Shown here: one piece after another, positions 1 to 8,350 of the stretch | Position numbering within the stretch: position 1 is the first letter of the stretch | How the letters are laid out: every line of letters begins with the position of its first letter | Source of the DNA: Rhizobium sp. CG5 | GTDB taxonomy: Bacteria; Pseudomonadota; Alphaproteobacteria; Rhizobiales; Rhizobiaceae | Reading direction: 5' to 3' | DNA: 64,000 nucleotides | Assembly (NCBI RefSeq): GCF_023701945.1 | Contig: NZ_JABAEF010000022.1 | Span: 31,672-95,671, forward strand | Program-made: the position numbers and the translations under genes | The notes under the pieces: generated by a model | What the model was told of the DNA's origin: nothing | Databases searched by the model: none | Seen by the model: the letters and a program-made list of their open reading frames with translations, nothing else

Positions 1-1
1 G

Positions 2-382
2 CACCGCTCGCTGCAGACCATCCGCTCACTCGGCAAAAAGGCCGGCGTGTCGATCAATCCGGCAACCCCCGTCTCGGTGCTGGAAACCGTCCTCGACGAT
101 CTCGACCTGATCCTGATCATGAGCGTCAATCCCGGCTTCGGCGGCCAGAAATTCATTCCCTATGCCGTGGACAAGATCGCCCAGGCCCATGCGCTGATCG
201 GCAACCGGCCGATCAACCTGGAGGTCGATGGCGGCATCACGGTCGAGACGGCACCGCTTGCCACCAAGGCCGGCGCCAATGTGCTGGTCGCCGGCTCGGC
301 GATCTTCAAGGGCGAAGGCGTTGACGATTATCGCAAAACGGTCGACAGTTTGAAAAAAGCCGCTGAAGGAGGACGCCGTTGA
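2..382 (+). CDS. rpe: ribulose-phosphate 3-epimerase, C-terminal part
   Basis: Interconverts D-ribulose 5-phosphate and D-xylulose 5-phosphate in the pentose phosphate and Calvin pathways (cytosolic TIM barrel). The frame is open from base 2, so the 5' half of the gene lies left of the window. The remaining 126 residues hold the family's second half: the MSVNPGFGGQKF loop, which carries the phosphate/metal site region, then LEVDGGI with the catalytic Asp, and the terminal phosphate-binding VAGSAIFKG. The stop codon overlaps the TTG start of the DUF2259 gene that follows, so the two are probably co-transcribed. The identification is certain; only the true start is missing. Confidence 0.96.
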   Translation, partial: HRSLQTIRSLGKKAGVSINPATPVSVLETVLDDLDLILIMSVNPGFGGQKFIPYAVDKIAQAHALIGNRPINLEVDGGITVETAPLATKAGANVLVAGSAIFKGEGVDDYRKTVDSLKKAAEGGRR

Positions 383-1110
383 TCATGAGGGTGAAGCGAC
401 TGGCCGCTGCCGTGCTTGTTGCACTGCTGGCAGGCCCGGTCTGCGCCGGCGATATCGCGGCCTTCTCGCCGATCGGCTTTTCGCCGGATGGCAGCCTATT
501 CGCGTTCGAGGAATACGGCGTTCAGGATGGCTCCGGTTTCCCCTATTCCAACATCTACGCCATCAATACCGTCGACGACACGTTCCTGCCCGGAACGCCG
601 ATCCGGACCCGCATCGAAAACGAAGCGGCCGGTGTCGGGGAGGCCCGCGCGACAAGCCTTGCCCAGGCGCAGGCGTGGATTGCCAAGCACAGACTGGCCG
701 ACCATCCCGGCCAGATCGTTGCCTTCGATCCGGTCAGCGAAGTCGGCGCCGATCCGCACCATATCCGCTATCGCGCCTTCCCCGCCGAGCCGGCTGTCGG
801 CGAACCCTTCACCTTGCAGATCGAGGAGCTGGAAGAGGCACCGCCGGCGGCCTGCAAGGACGTGGTCAAGGTGGTCAAGGGTTTCCGGCTGCTGCTGACG
901 GAGCGCGACGGTGCTGCGGTCAAGGAAACCGTCTATGAGGACGGCCATGTGCCGGGCAGCCGCAATTGCCCGACCGGCTATCGCCTCGGCGGCGTGATGA
1001 CCTTCCAGCCGGACAATGGCGATACGCTGCACATCGCGCTGGTCATGGTGCTGAGCCACGGCTTCGAAGGGCGCGACGGTCGCTGGATCGCCCTGCCGGT
1101 GCGCCCGTGA
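379..1110 (+). CDS. DUF2259 family secreted protein
   Basis: Protein of 243 residues whose function is unknown. It has an N-terminal signal peptide (basic MIMRVKR, then an Ala/Leu/Val-rich core and a cleavage site near VCAGD). The mature part begins FSPIGFSPDGSLFAFEEYG, typical of DUF2259 predicted secreted proteins of Rhizobiales. Two Cys in the mature part (ACKDVV and SRNCPTG) could form a disulfide. I chose the TTG at 379 because GGAGG at 368-372 lies 6 bases upstream of it; the ATG at 385 is 12 bases away. The TTG overlaps the rpe stop. The family call rests on remembered resemblance and gene order. Confidence 0.8.
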   Translation: MIMRVKRLAAAVLVALLAGPVCAGDIAAFSPIGFSPDGSLFAFEEYGVQDGSGFPYSNIYAINTVDDTFLPGTPIRTRIENEAAGVGEARATSLAQAQAWIAKHRLADHPGQIVAFDPVSEVGADPHHIRYRAFPAEPAVGEPFTLQIEELEEAPPAACKDVVKVVKGFRLLLTERDGAAVKETVYEDGHVPGSRNCPTGYRLGGVMTFQPDNGDTLHIALVMVLSHGFEGRDGRWIALPVRP

Positions 1111-1156
1111 CGAATGCTCTCGCCCCGTCGACCCCCCATGCCACGGCTGTGTCGGC

Positions 1157-1654
1157 GTGAGAGGCTTTTCCGCGAGGCTCAGGGCAGCGCGGCCAGACCC
1201 TGGCGAATGGACCATCGGCGCCGCGCTCTGGGGCCTGGCCATGGCGCTTTGCATCTGTTTCTCGCTGACGCTGAACCAGCGCCTGCCGGAAATCCACCTG
1301 CCGCGGCTGCTCCTCGTCTATTTCGCCGGCGGCATGCTGGCCTGGCTGATCACTCTGCCGCTGATCCGCTTCTGTGCCCTCGGCCGGGCGCCGGAGACCC
1401 GCTTTGCCGCCTCGTTTTTGTTCCTGACGATCGGCACGACGGCGGCAACAGCCTTGATCTTTGCCCTGCAATACCGGCTATTCTATGCGCAATGGCATGC
1501 GCCGTTCGGGACCCGGATCTGGGCCTTCCAGTTCGTTTTCACCTCGGCCTCCGCCGCCTACCAGTTCGCCGTTCTCGGCCTGCGGCTCTATCTGCCGCTC
1601 GGGCTTTTGTTCCTGACGGGCGCAAGTCTGCTGCTTGCCCATCGCAGCCGTTGA
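1157..1654 (+). CDS. hypothetical four-helix membrane protein
   Basis: Protein of 165 residues with four hydrophobic segments (about residues 20-37, 48-68, 83-103 and 122-155) joined by short loops, so an inner-membrane protein is likely. I do not recognise a family. The GTG at 1157 is the chosen start; it follows the DUF2259 stop by 46 bases in the same direction, between rpe and purB. Codon usage matches the neighbours and the opposite-strand frames here are shadows. The function is unknown. Confidence 0.6.
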   Translation: MRGFSARLRAARPDPGEWTIGAALWGLAMALCICFSLTLNQRLPEIHLPRLLLVYFAGGMLAWLITLPLIRFCALGRAPETRFAASFLFLTIGTTAATALIFALQYRLFYAQWHAPFGTRIWAFQFVFTSASAAYQFAVLGLRLYLPLGLLFLTGASLLLAHRSR

Positions 1655-1718
1655 GATTGCCGCCGGTCTTTGCTAAAGCGGCGCCAACCGCCGCATCTTG
1701 AAAGAAAGCTGAAAGCCC

Positions 1719-3020
1719 ATGATCCCGCGTTATTCCCGACCCGACATGGTTGCCATCTGGTCGCCGGAAACCAAGTTCCGCATCTGGTTCGAGATCGAGG
1801 CGCATGCCTGCGACGCTCTGGCCGAGCTCGGCGTCATTCCGAAATCGGCGGCTCAGACGATCTGGGAAAAGGGCGGCAGCGCCACCTTCGACGTCGCCCG
1901 CATCGACGAGATCGAGGCCGTCACCAAGCATGACGTCATCGCCTTCCTGACCCATCTGGCCGAGTTCATCGGGCCCGACAGCCGTTTCGTGCACCAGGGC
2001 ATGACCTCGTCCGACGTTCTGGACACCACGTTCAACATCCAGCTGGTGCGGGCGGCAGACCTGTTGCTCGTCGGCGTCGACCGGGTTCTGGCGGCGCTGA
2101 AAACCCGCGCCTTCGAGCACAAGGACACGGTGCGCATCGGCCGCAGCCATGGCATTCATGCCGAGCCGACCACCATGGGCCTGACCTTTGCCCGTTTCTA
2201 CGCCGAGATGAGCCGCAACCGCGCCCGGCTGGTGGCCGCCCGCACTGAGGTCGCCACCGGCGCGATCTCCGGCGCCGTCGGCACCTTTGCCAATATCGAT
2301 CCGGCCGTCGAGGAGCATGTCTGCGCCAAGCTCGGCCTCACCCCCGAGCCTGTCTCGACCCAGGTCATTCCGCGCGACCGCCATGCGATGTTCTTCGCAA
2401 CGCTTGGCGTCATTGCTTCGTCGATTGAGAATGTGGCGATCGAGATCCGTCACATGCAGCGCACCGAAGTGCTGGAGGCGGAAGAATTCTTCTCGCCCGG
2501 CCAGAAAGGCTCGTCGGCGATGCCGCACAAGCGCAATCCGGTGCTGACCGAAAACCTCACCGGCCTTGCCCGGCTGGTGCGCATGTCGGTGGTGCCGGCG
2601 CTGGAAAACGTGGCGCTGTGGCACGAGCGCGACATCAGCCATTCGAGCGTCGAGCGGGCGATTGGGCCCGATACCACCATCACCCTCGACTTCGCCCTGA
2701 ATCGCCTCGCCGGCGTGGTCGAGAAGCTGGTGATCTACCCGGAAAACATGCTGAAAAACATGAACAAGTTCCGCGGTCTGGTGATGAGCCAGCGGGTGCT
2801 GCTGGCGCTGACGCAAGCCGGCGTCAGCCGCGAAGATTCCTACCGCCTGGTGCAGCGCAATGCGATGCGCGTCTGGGAAAAGGGAGCCGACTTCCTGGAG
2901 GAACTGCTGGCCGACGAAGAGGTGCGGGCCGCCCTGCCCGAGGCCGAGATCCGCGAAAAATTCGACCTTGGCTATCACACCAAGCATGTCGACACGATCT
3001 TCAAGCGGGTTTTCGGCTAA
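1719..3020 (+). CDS. purB: adenylosuccinate lyase
   Basis: Catalyses two purine steps: SAICAR to AICAR plus fumarate, and adenylosuccinate to AMP plus fumarate. It is a cytosolic homotetramer of the fumarase/aspartase superfamily. The 433-residue length is normal for the short alphaproteobacterial type. The superfamily signature SSAMPHKRNP is at about residues 265-274. GRSHGIHAEPTTMG near residue 140 carries the catalytic His, and HQGMTSSDVLDT near 88 is the substrate Thr/Ser region. It is the first of five purine genes in the window, the others lying at 7.0-13.6 kb. A strong terminator follows. Confidence 0.97.
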   Translation: MIPRYSRPDMVAIWSPETKFRIWFEIEAHACDALAELGVIPKSAAQTIWEKGGSATFDVARIDEIEAVTKHDVIAFLTHLAEFIGPDSRFVHQGMTSSDVLDTTFNIQLVRAADLLLVGVDRVLAALKTRAFEHKDTVRIGRSHGIHAEPTTMGLTFARFYAEMSRNRARLVAARTEVATGAISGAVGTFANIDPAVEEHVCAKLGLTPEPVSTQVIPRDRHAMFFATLGVIASSIENVAIEIRHMQRTEVLEAEEFFSPGQKGSSAMPHKRNPVLTENLTGLARLVRMSVVPALENVALWHERDISHSSVERAIGPDTTITLDFALNRLAGVVEKLVIYPENMLKNMNKFRGLVMSQRVLLALTQAGVSREDSYRLVQRNAMRVWEKGADFLEELLADEEVRAALPEAEIREKFDLGYHTKHVDTIFKRVFG

Positions 3021-3044
3021 GCTCCGAGCCATCACAAATGGCTG

Positions 3045-3069
3045 AGGCCCGGTATTGCCGGGCCTTTTT
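3045..3069 (+). terminator. Rho-independent terminator of purB
   Basis: A 7-bp GC-rich stem (GGCCCGG at 3046-3052 pairing with CCGGGCC at 3058-3064) closes a TATTG loop and is followed by five T. It starts 25 bases after the purB stop and separates purB from the downstream hydrolase. Confidence 0.85.
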
Positions 3070-3126
3070 CCGCCCGAACGCCTGCCAGACCTTGACGCAA
3101 CCCCCGACGATACGCAGATAAGGCCC

Positions 3127-3681
3127 ATGAAGGTAGCAGACGCACATATTCTGATCGTTCCCGGCTATACCAATTCCGGACCAGACCACTGGCAGACCCG
3201 ATGGCAGAACAAGCTGTCGACGGCGCGGCGCGTCGAGCAGGCCGAATGGTCGAAGCCGGTGCGCGAAGACTGGGTTCAGCGTCTCGTGGAGGAGGTCAAT
3301 GCCTCGACCAAGCCGGTGGTGCTGGTCGCCCATTCCCTCGGCGTTGCCACCACGATCCATGCCGTTCCGCAGTTCAAGGTGCCGGTTGCCGGTGCCTTTC
3401 TCGTGGCGCCGCCGGATGTCGCCAATCCCGCCATCCGGCCCAAGCACCTGATGACCTTCGGGCCTTATCCGCGAGATCCCCTGCCCTTTCCGTCGATGAC
3501 CATTGCCAGCCGCAACGATCCGTTCGGCACCTATGAGCATGCCGACGAGATGGCCAATGCCTGGGGTTCGATGCTGGTCGATGCCGGCGAAGCCGGGCAT
3601 ATCAATGCCGATTCCGGCCACGGGCCATGGCCGGAAGGCACAATGGTCTTTGCCCAGTTCCTGAGCCGCCTGCAGCCGTAA
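3127..3681 (+). CDS. RBBP9/YdeN family serine hydrolase
   Basis: Small alpha/beta hydrolase of 184 residues. The N-terminal strand region ILIVPGYTNSGPDHWQ is characteristic of the RBBP9/YdeN family. The nucleophile elbow is AHSLG. The other triad members are probably the Asp in RNDPFGTYEHA and the His in NADSGHGPW. The substrate is unknown; members are general serine hydrolases. The ATG at 3127 is preferred over an upstream in-frame GTG-type start because that would lie inside the purB terminator hairpin. Confidence 0.85.
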   Translation: MKVADAHILIVPGYTNSGPDHWQTRWQNKLSTARRVEQAEWSKPVREDWVQRLVEEVNASTKPVVLVAHSLGVATTIHAVPQFKVPVAGAFLVAPPDVANPAIRPKHLMTFGPYPRDPLPFPSMTIASRNDPFGTYEHADEMANAWGSMLVDAGEAGHINADSGHGPWPEGTMVFAQFLSRLQP

Positions 3682-3761
3682 CAGCCAGGGCCTGATGTCG
3701 GGCTTCTCCCGAAGCCAGACCTCGCGTTTCCAGCCGGATTACTCAGATTTAACCTGACGAA

Positions 3762-3776
3762 TTAAATCCACCTTAA
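3762..3776. promoter_or_regulatory. candidate CtrA box (TTAA-N7-TTAA)
   Basis: TTAA at 3762-3765 and TTAA at 3773-3776 are separated by exactly seven bases, the alphaproteobacterial CtrA recognition pattern. The box lies 48-63 bases upstream of the TTG start of the GGDEF-EAL gene, a position that would overlap a -35 region. It sits in a locally AT-rich stretch, so chance is not excluded. This is inference from the motif only. Confidence 0.5.
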
Positions 3777-3824
3777 GCAACATTCGCTAGCTTGTCTCAA
3801 CCTGAGATGTAAGCAGACGAAGAG

Positions 3825-6407
3825 TTGCCCTTGCGCCATCTTGAACCCGCAGACGCAGACAAGAGCGAAGCCACTGGATTCAGGTGGTTTTTCGATAGCT
3901 TGCCGCTGCCGGCCGCGCTGCTTGGCCACGACGGGAGCGTTCAGTCGGTCAATCCGCTGTTCTGCGAGCTTTGCGGCCGAAACGAATGGAGCCTGTTCGG
4001 CACACCGCTTGCCAATCTCATCCATCCCGACGACCGGGCCATCTTTCAGGCCATGCTGACCTCGGCCATGCCGACGGTCCGACCACGACAGACGGAACTT
4101 CGCCTGATCGACCTTTCGGGCCGTGACCGCTTTGTGGCGGCGGCCATCGCCCCGCTGGCGCGCGGCATCTCTGGTTCGCTTCCGAGCCTGATCGTGCAGT
4201 TTACCGATGTCAGCGCCAACAAGACTGCTTTGGCCGACCTGACCGAGACCGAAAGCCGCTGGAATTCCGCTTTGATCTGCTCGGCGTCGGGTGTCTGGGA
4301 TCATCGCCTGGATAACGGCCAGATGTATTATTCGGATGTCTGGCGCAAAATCCGCGGGCTGGGGCCCGGAGATCCCTATCCACCGACCACGGAGGAATGG
4401 CTGGAACTGGTCCATCCCGACGACCGGGTCGGCGTGTTGCACAGCATCGAACGGCAAAACGCCGGCGATCCAAATTATACCACTTTCGAATACCGGGAGC
4501 GTCACAAGGACGGCCATTGGGTTTGGATCGAATGCCGCGGCGCCTGTGTCGAATGGGATGCTGACGGCCAGCCGGCGCGCATTATCGGCACGGACACCGA
4601 TATCAGCGGGCGCAAGGCGTCGGAGGAAATGCTGGCACGCATGTCGCGCCGGCTGAAACTGGCGCTTGAAGTCTCGCGCATCGGTGTCTTCGAAGCCGAT
4701 TTCGACGCCGGCACAGCCCAGTGGGACGAAGGCATGCTGGGCATTTTCGGCCTTAGCGGTGAGCGCGGCGAGACAACGGTCGAGATCGGCGGAAAATGGG
4801 AGCAGATGCTGCATCGCGACGATGCCAAGCGGGTGTTCGAACGGGTCGATTATCACGTCCAGAATCTCTTACCCTTTTCCGACGAATATCGGATCATCCT
4901 GCAGGACGGTTCGGAGCGCTACATCCGCTCGCGGACCATGCCGTTCATCGACAACGACGGACACCGCAAGATGATTGGCGCCAATTGGGACGTCACGGCG
5001 GATCTCGCCCTGCATCACGAACTGGAGCGGGCAAAGGTCCTTGCCGAAGCGCGCAACAGCGAGTTGGAAATCACCAAGGCGCATATCGAGCATATCGCCC
5101 TGCACGACCATCTCACCGACCTGCCGAACCGGCGCTATCTCGATGAGATGCTGGACGGTTTGGCGCAGAATTTCGCCGGCCAGGGCGGTGGCATTGCCGT
5201 GCTGCATATAGATCTCGACCGGTTCAAGCAGATCAACGACACGCTGGGTCACAATGCCGGCGACATGATGCTGAAGCATGCCTCAAGAGTGCTGAAGGCC
5301 AATGTGCGCGGCGGCGATTTCGTGGCGCGGATCGGCGGCGATGAATTTGTGTTCATTGCCCGATACGACGGATCCATGCGCGCGCTGTCCCATCTCGCCG
5401 ACCGGATCATCGACAAGATGCGCAAGCCCGTCAACTACGAGGGCCACGAGTGCCGGGTCGGAGCCAGCATCGGCATCGCGTTCAGCAATGGTCCGCAGAT
5501 CGACGCTCGCCAGTTGCTCTTAAATGCCGACATCGCGCTTTACCATGCCAAGAACCGCGGGCGGAACCGGTATGAATTCTTCTCGACGGATTCGCGCCGC
5601 GAAATGGTCGCGACCAAGCGCGTTTCGGACGAGATCCTGCGCGGCCTCGAATGTGACGAATTCACGCCCTACTACCAGTTCCAGTTCGATGCCAAGACCC
5701 TTGACATCGTCGGCGTCGAAACGCTGGCGCGATGGCAGCATCCGACGCGCGGCATTCTGACGCCCGACGCGTTTCTCACCATCGCCGACGATCTCGACGT
5801 CGTCGCGAACATCGATGGCCTGATCCTTGACAAGGCGCTCGTTGATTTCGGCATATGGCGCGCTGCGGGCCTTGCCATTCCGAAACTTTCGGTCAACGTG
5901 TCGGCGCGGCGCCTGCATGATCCTTCCCTGAAGAAGACGCTCAGTGCCTTGGTCATGGAGCCGGGAACCGTATCGTTCGAATTGCTGGAATCGATCTTTC
6001 TCGACAAGCATGACGACCAGGTTGTCGAGAACCTCGCCCATCTCCAAGATATGGGCATTGACATCGAGATCGATGATTTCGGCACCGGCCACGCCTCGAT
6101 CGTCAGCCTGCTGCGGCTTAATCCGCGTACGCTCAAGATCGACCGGCAGCTGATCCAGTCGATCACGACCTCCAAGGAACAGCGCAAGCTGGTCGGTGCG
6201 ATCATCGACATCGGCCATTCCCTGAACATTGGCGTCATCGCCGAAGGCGTCGAAACGGCGGATCACGCCCATGTGCTGCTGGAACTGGGCTGCGACACGC
6301 TGCAGGGTTTCGGCCTTGCCCGGCCCATGGCCTCCGCGGATGTCCAGGCCTTCATCACCGCCCAGTCCTGGCGGCAGGGAATGCTCGGCCGCAAGCCAAC
6401 GCACTGA
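3825..6407 (+). CDS. PAS-GGDEF-EAL c-di-GMP turnover protein
   Basis: Cytosolic 860-residue signalling protein with no signal peptide or membrane helix. It has three PAS-type sensor regions (about 18-130, 140-265 and 275-400), a GGDEF diguanylate cyclase domain (about 425-585) and an EAL phosphodiesterase domain (about 600-855). The GGDEF active site is intact at about 504-508. RGGD sits five residues before it, the spacing of the c-di-GMP inhibitory I-site. In the EAL domain the motif reads ETL, but SVNVSARRL, ELLES, DDFGTG, LKID and EGVET are kept, so both activities are plausible. The start is a TTG preceded by GACGAAGAG; a second TTG lies two codons on. A CtrA-type box is upstream. Confidence 0.93.
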   Translation: MPLRHLEPADADKSEATGFRWFFDSLPLPAALLGHDGSVQSVNPLFCELCGRNEWSLFGTPLANLIHPDDRAIFQAMLTSAMPTVRPRQTELRLIDLSGRDRFVAAAIAPLARGISGSLPSLIVQFTDVSANKTALADLTETESRWNSALICSASGVWDHRLDNGQMYYSDVWRKIRGLGPGDPYPPTTEEWLELVHPDDRVGVLHSIERQNAGDPNYTTFEYRERHKDGHWVWIECRGACVEWDADGQPARIIGTDTDISGRKASEEMLARMSRRLKLALEVSRIGVFEADFDAGTAQWDEGMLGIFGLSGERGETTVEIGGKWEQMLHRDDAKRVFERVDYHVQNLLPFSDEYRIILQDGSERYIRSRTMPFIDNDGHRKMIGANWDVTADLALHHELERAKVLAEARNSELEITKAHIEHIALHDHLTDLPNRRYLDEMLDGLAQNFAGQGGGIAVLHIDLDRFKQINDTLGHNAGDMMLKHASRVLKANVRGGDFVARIGGDEFVFIARYDGSMRALSHLADRIIDKMRKPVNYEGHECRVGASIGIAFSNGPQIDARQLLLNADIALYHAKNRGRNRYEFFSTDSRREMVATKRVSDEILRGLECDEFTPYYQFQFDAKTLDIVGVETLARWQHPTRGILTPDAFLTIADDLDVVANIDGLILDKALVDFGIWRAAGLAIPKLSVNVSARRLHDPSLKKTLSALVMEPGTVSFELLESIFLDKHDDQVVENLAHLQDMGIDIEIDDFGTGHASIVSLLRLNPRTLKIDRQLIQSITTSKEQRKLVGAIIDIGHSLNIGVIAEGVETADHAHVLLELGCDTLQGFGLARPMASADVQAFITAQSWRQGMLGRKPTH

Positions 6408-6451
6408 CAAGGCAGACCGGTCGGGGACTATACCTGGCCCCAAAACGACAA

Positions 6452-6481
6452 AAGCGCGCGTTGACAGGGTCACGCGCGCTT
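6452..6481. terminator. bidirectional terminator hairpin
   Basis: Nine-bp outer arms (AAGCGCGCG / CGCGCGCTT) plus a four-bp inner stem (TGAC/GTCA, one bulged T) sit between the convergent GGDEF-EAL and zeta-subunit genes. A TTTT run follows on the minus-strand side, so termination of the minus-strand gene is best supported. Confidence 0.7.
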
Positions 6482-6500
6482 GTTCGGTGTTGAAAGTCGC

Positions 6501-6815
6501 TTAGTTGCTCTGGACCTGATCCACGGCCTGGGCCAGGAGTTCCAGCATCTTGGCGCGGATCTCGTCGTCGCTGATGGACACGCCGCCGGCCGTCAGGTCG
6601 GTGCGGACCTTGCGGAACACGTCCTCGTCGCCGGCTTCCTCGAAATCGGACGCCACCACGTCCTTGGCATAGGCGTCCGCATCGGCATGACCGAGCAGTC
6701 CGGCGGCCCAAAGGCCGAGCAGCTTGTTACGCCGTGCTTCCGCCCTGAACTTCAGATCCTGGTCATGCGCGAACTTGTTTTCGAAAGCTTTTTCGCGATC
6801 ACTGATGCCGCTCAT
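6501..6815 (-). CDS. DUF1476 protein, ATP synthase inhibitor zeta subunit
   Basis: Protein of 104 residues beginning MSGISDREKAFENKFAHDQ, the conserved N-terminus of DUF1476. This family is the alphaproteobacterial zeta subunit that inhibits the F1Fo-ATPase by inserting its N-terminal helix into F1. The downstream helical bundle (LLGLWAAGLLG ... YAKDVVASDFEEAG ... MLELLAQAVDQV) matches the family in order and length. It is convergent with the GGDEF-EAL gene and divergent from purC, the usual rhizobial position as I remember it. Soluble and cytosolic; the role is inferred from the family. Confidence 0.9.
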   Translation of the reverse strand: MSGISDREKAFENKFAHDQDLKFRAEARRNKLLGLWAAGLLGHADADAYAKDVVASDFEEAGDEDVFRKVRTDLTAGGVSISDDEIRAKMLELLAQAVDQVQSN

Positions 6816-7049
6816 CTGCGTCTCCCAAAATAATGCCGTGGATTGCGGGGTTTGTTTCCCCCATTAATCAAAAGCCTGTACAAAGTGCAATGCACCGTTT
6901 GTCGATTCTAAGGCCTGTTCCCATTTGGACGAAATAAAGGGAAGGAACAACAGCCGCATTGTGAAAACCTCCGGTTTCCGCTAAGGGACCGCTTCAATGA
7001 TCGACCCAACGCGTCCCTTGAGCGACGCCAACAGCAGAGACAACCAGCC

Positions 7050-7814
7050 ATGAACCGTCGCCGCCGTATTTACGAAGGCAAGGCAAAGATCCTTTATGAA
7101 GGACCGGAGCCGGGCACGCTGATCCAGTTCTTCAAGGACGACGCCACCGCGTTCAACAAGAAGAAGCATGATGTCATCGACGGCAAGGGTGTCCTGAACA
7201 ACCGAATTTCGGAATATGTGTTCACGAACCTGAACAAGATCGGCATCCCCACCCATTTCATCCGCCGCCTCAACATGCGCGAGCAGCTGATCAAGGAAGT
7301 GGAGATCATTCCGCTCGAGATCGTCGTGCGCAATGTGGCGGCCGGCTCGCTGTCGAAGCGCCTCGGTATCGAGGAAGGCGTGGTCCTGCCTCGCTCCATC
7401 ATCGAATTCTATTACAAGTCCGACGCGCTCGAGGATCCGATCGTCTCCGAAGAGCATATCACCGCCTTCGGCTGGGCCAATCCCGCCGAACTCGACGACA
7501 TCATGGCGCTGGCCATTCGCGTCAACGACTTCCTGAGCGGTCTCTTCCTCGGCATCGGCATCCAGCTCGTCGATTTCAAGATCGAATGCGGCCGGCTTTA
7601 CGAAGGCGACATGATGCGCATCATCCTGGCGGACGAGATTTCGCCGGACAGCTGCCGTCTGTGGGATATCGAGACCAACGAAAAGCTCGACAAGGACCGC
7701 TTCCGCCAGGATCTCGGCGGATTGCTGGAAGCCTATCAGGAAGTCGCCCGCCGTCTCGGCATCATCAACGAGAACGAGCCGCTGCGCGGCACCGGACCGG
7801 TTCTGGTCAAGTAA
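7050..7814 (+). CDS. purC: SAICAR synthetase
   Basis: Ligates L-aspartate to CAIR using ATP, giving SAICAR (purine pathway step 7 in bacteria). The 254-residue protein starts with MNRRRRIYEGKAKILYEG, the nucleotide-binding strand region of PurC. It carries EIIPLEIVVRNVAAGSL and LVDFKIECG, the two family signatures. It heads a co-directional block purC-purS-small ORF-purQ with gaps of 17 and 18 bases and a 4-base overlap. The 234 bases upstream are the probable promoter region of this block; I see no riboswitch there. Confidence 0.97.
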   Translation: MNRRRRIYEGKAKILYEGPEPGTLIQFFKDDATAFNKKKHDVIDGKGVLNNRISEYVFTNLNKIGIPTHFIRRLNMREQLIKEVEIIPLEIVVRNVAAGSLSKRLGIEEGVVLPRSIIEFYYKSDALEDPIVSEEHITAFGWANPAELDDIMALAIRVNDFLSGLFLGIGIQLVDFKIECGRLYEGDMMRIILADEISPDSCRLWDIETNEKLDKDRFRQDLGGLLEAYQEVARRLGIINENEPLRGTGPVLVK

Positions 7815-7831
7815 CAACGGAGAGAGTGGAA

Positions 7832-8074
7832 GTGATCAAGGCACGCGTGACCGTCACACTGAAGAATGGCGTTCTCGACCCGCAGGGCAAGGCGATCGAA
7901 GGCGCGCTCGGCGCGCTCGGTTTCGACGGCGTCGGACATATCCGCCAGGGCAAGGTTTTCGATCTTGAACTGGACGGCACCGACACGGCCAAGGCCGAGG
8001 CCGACCTCAAGGCGATGTGCGAAAAGCTGCTCGCCAACACGGTCATCGAGAACTATACTATCGCTCTCGCCTAA
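7832..8074 (+). CDS. purS: FGAM synthetase subunit PurS
   Basis: Small (80-residue) subunit of the three-part formylglycinamidine ribonucleotide synthetase. It bridges PurQ (ammonia production) and PurL (amidotransfer). The sequence KARVTVTLKNGVLDPQGKAIE followed by LGFDGVGHIRQGKVFDLEL is diagnostic. The start is the GTG at 7832, with a GGAGAGA-like ribosome site upstream; an earlier GTG at 7826 adds two residues. It lies 17 bases after purC, with purQ just beyond the next small gene, and the purL partner is at 11.4 kb. Confidence 0.95.
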   Translation: MIKARVTVTLKNGVLDPQGKAIEGALGALGFDGVGHIRQGKVFDLELDGTDTAKAEADLKAMCEKLLANTVIENYTIALA

Positions 8075-8092
8075 CGGTTGAAGGGTGATGCG

Positions 8093-8350
8093 ATGGCTGA
8101 AGTCACGAGTGAGCTCTTATTTGAGCTGATGAAGCGGATGCATACGGATCTGGCCGGCCTGAAGGACGGTCAAAAGGATATCCGGCAGGACCTGTTGAGC
8201 CTGCGCAACCAGATTCATCTCCTGCAGGGCGACTTCAATACCATGCGCGGATCCCTCGCGCATTTCGAGACACGACTAGACCGCATCGAAAATCGGCTGG
8301 AGTTGCGTGAACTCCAGGAAGCACAATCAAGGTTCGAGCCACATCCATGA
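8093..8350 (+). CDS. small coiled-coil protein between purS and purQ
   Basis: Protein of 85 residues, charged and almost wholly helical, with heptad-like spacing of Leu/Ile from residue 6 to 78 (ELLFELMKRMHTDLAGL ... RLDRIENRLELREL). It probably forms a dimeric coiled coil. I recognise no catalytic motif and no family. The start is the ATG at 8093; a TTG at 8078 would add five residues. Its stop overlaps the purQ ATG by four bases (ATGA), so it is translationally coupled to purQ. That is the main evidence that it is real and expressed with the purine genes. Confidence 0.7.
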   Translation: MAEVTSELLFELMKRMHTDLAGLKDGQKDIRQDLLSLRNQIHLLQGDFNTMRGSLAHFETRLDRIENRLELRELQEAQSRFEPHP

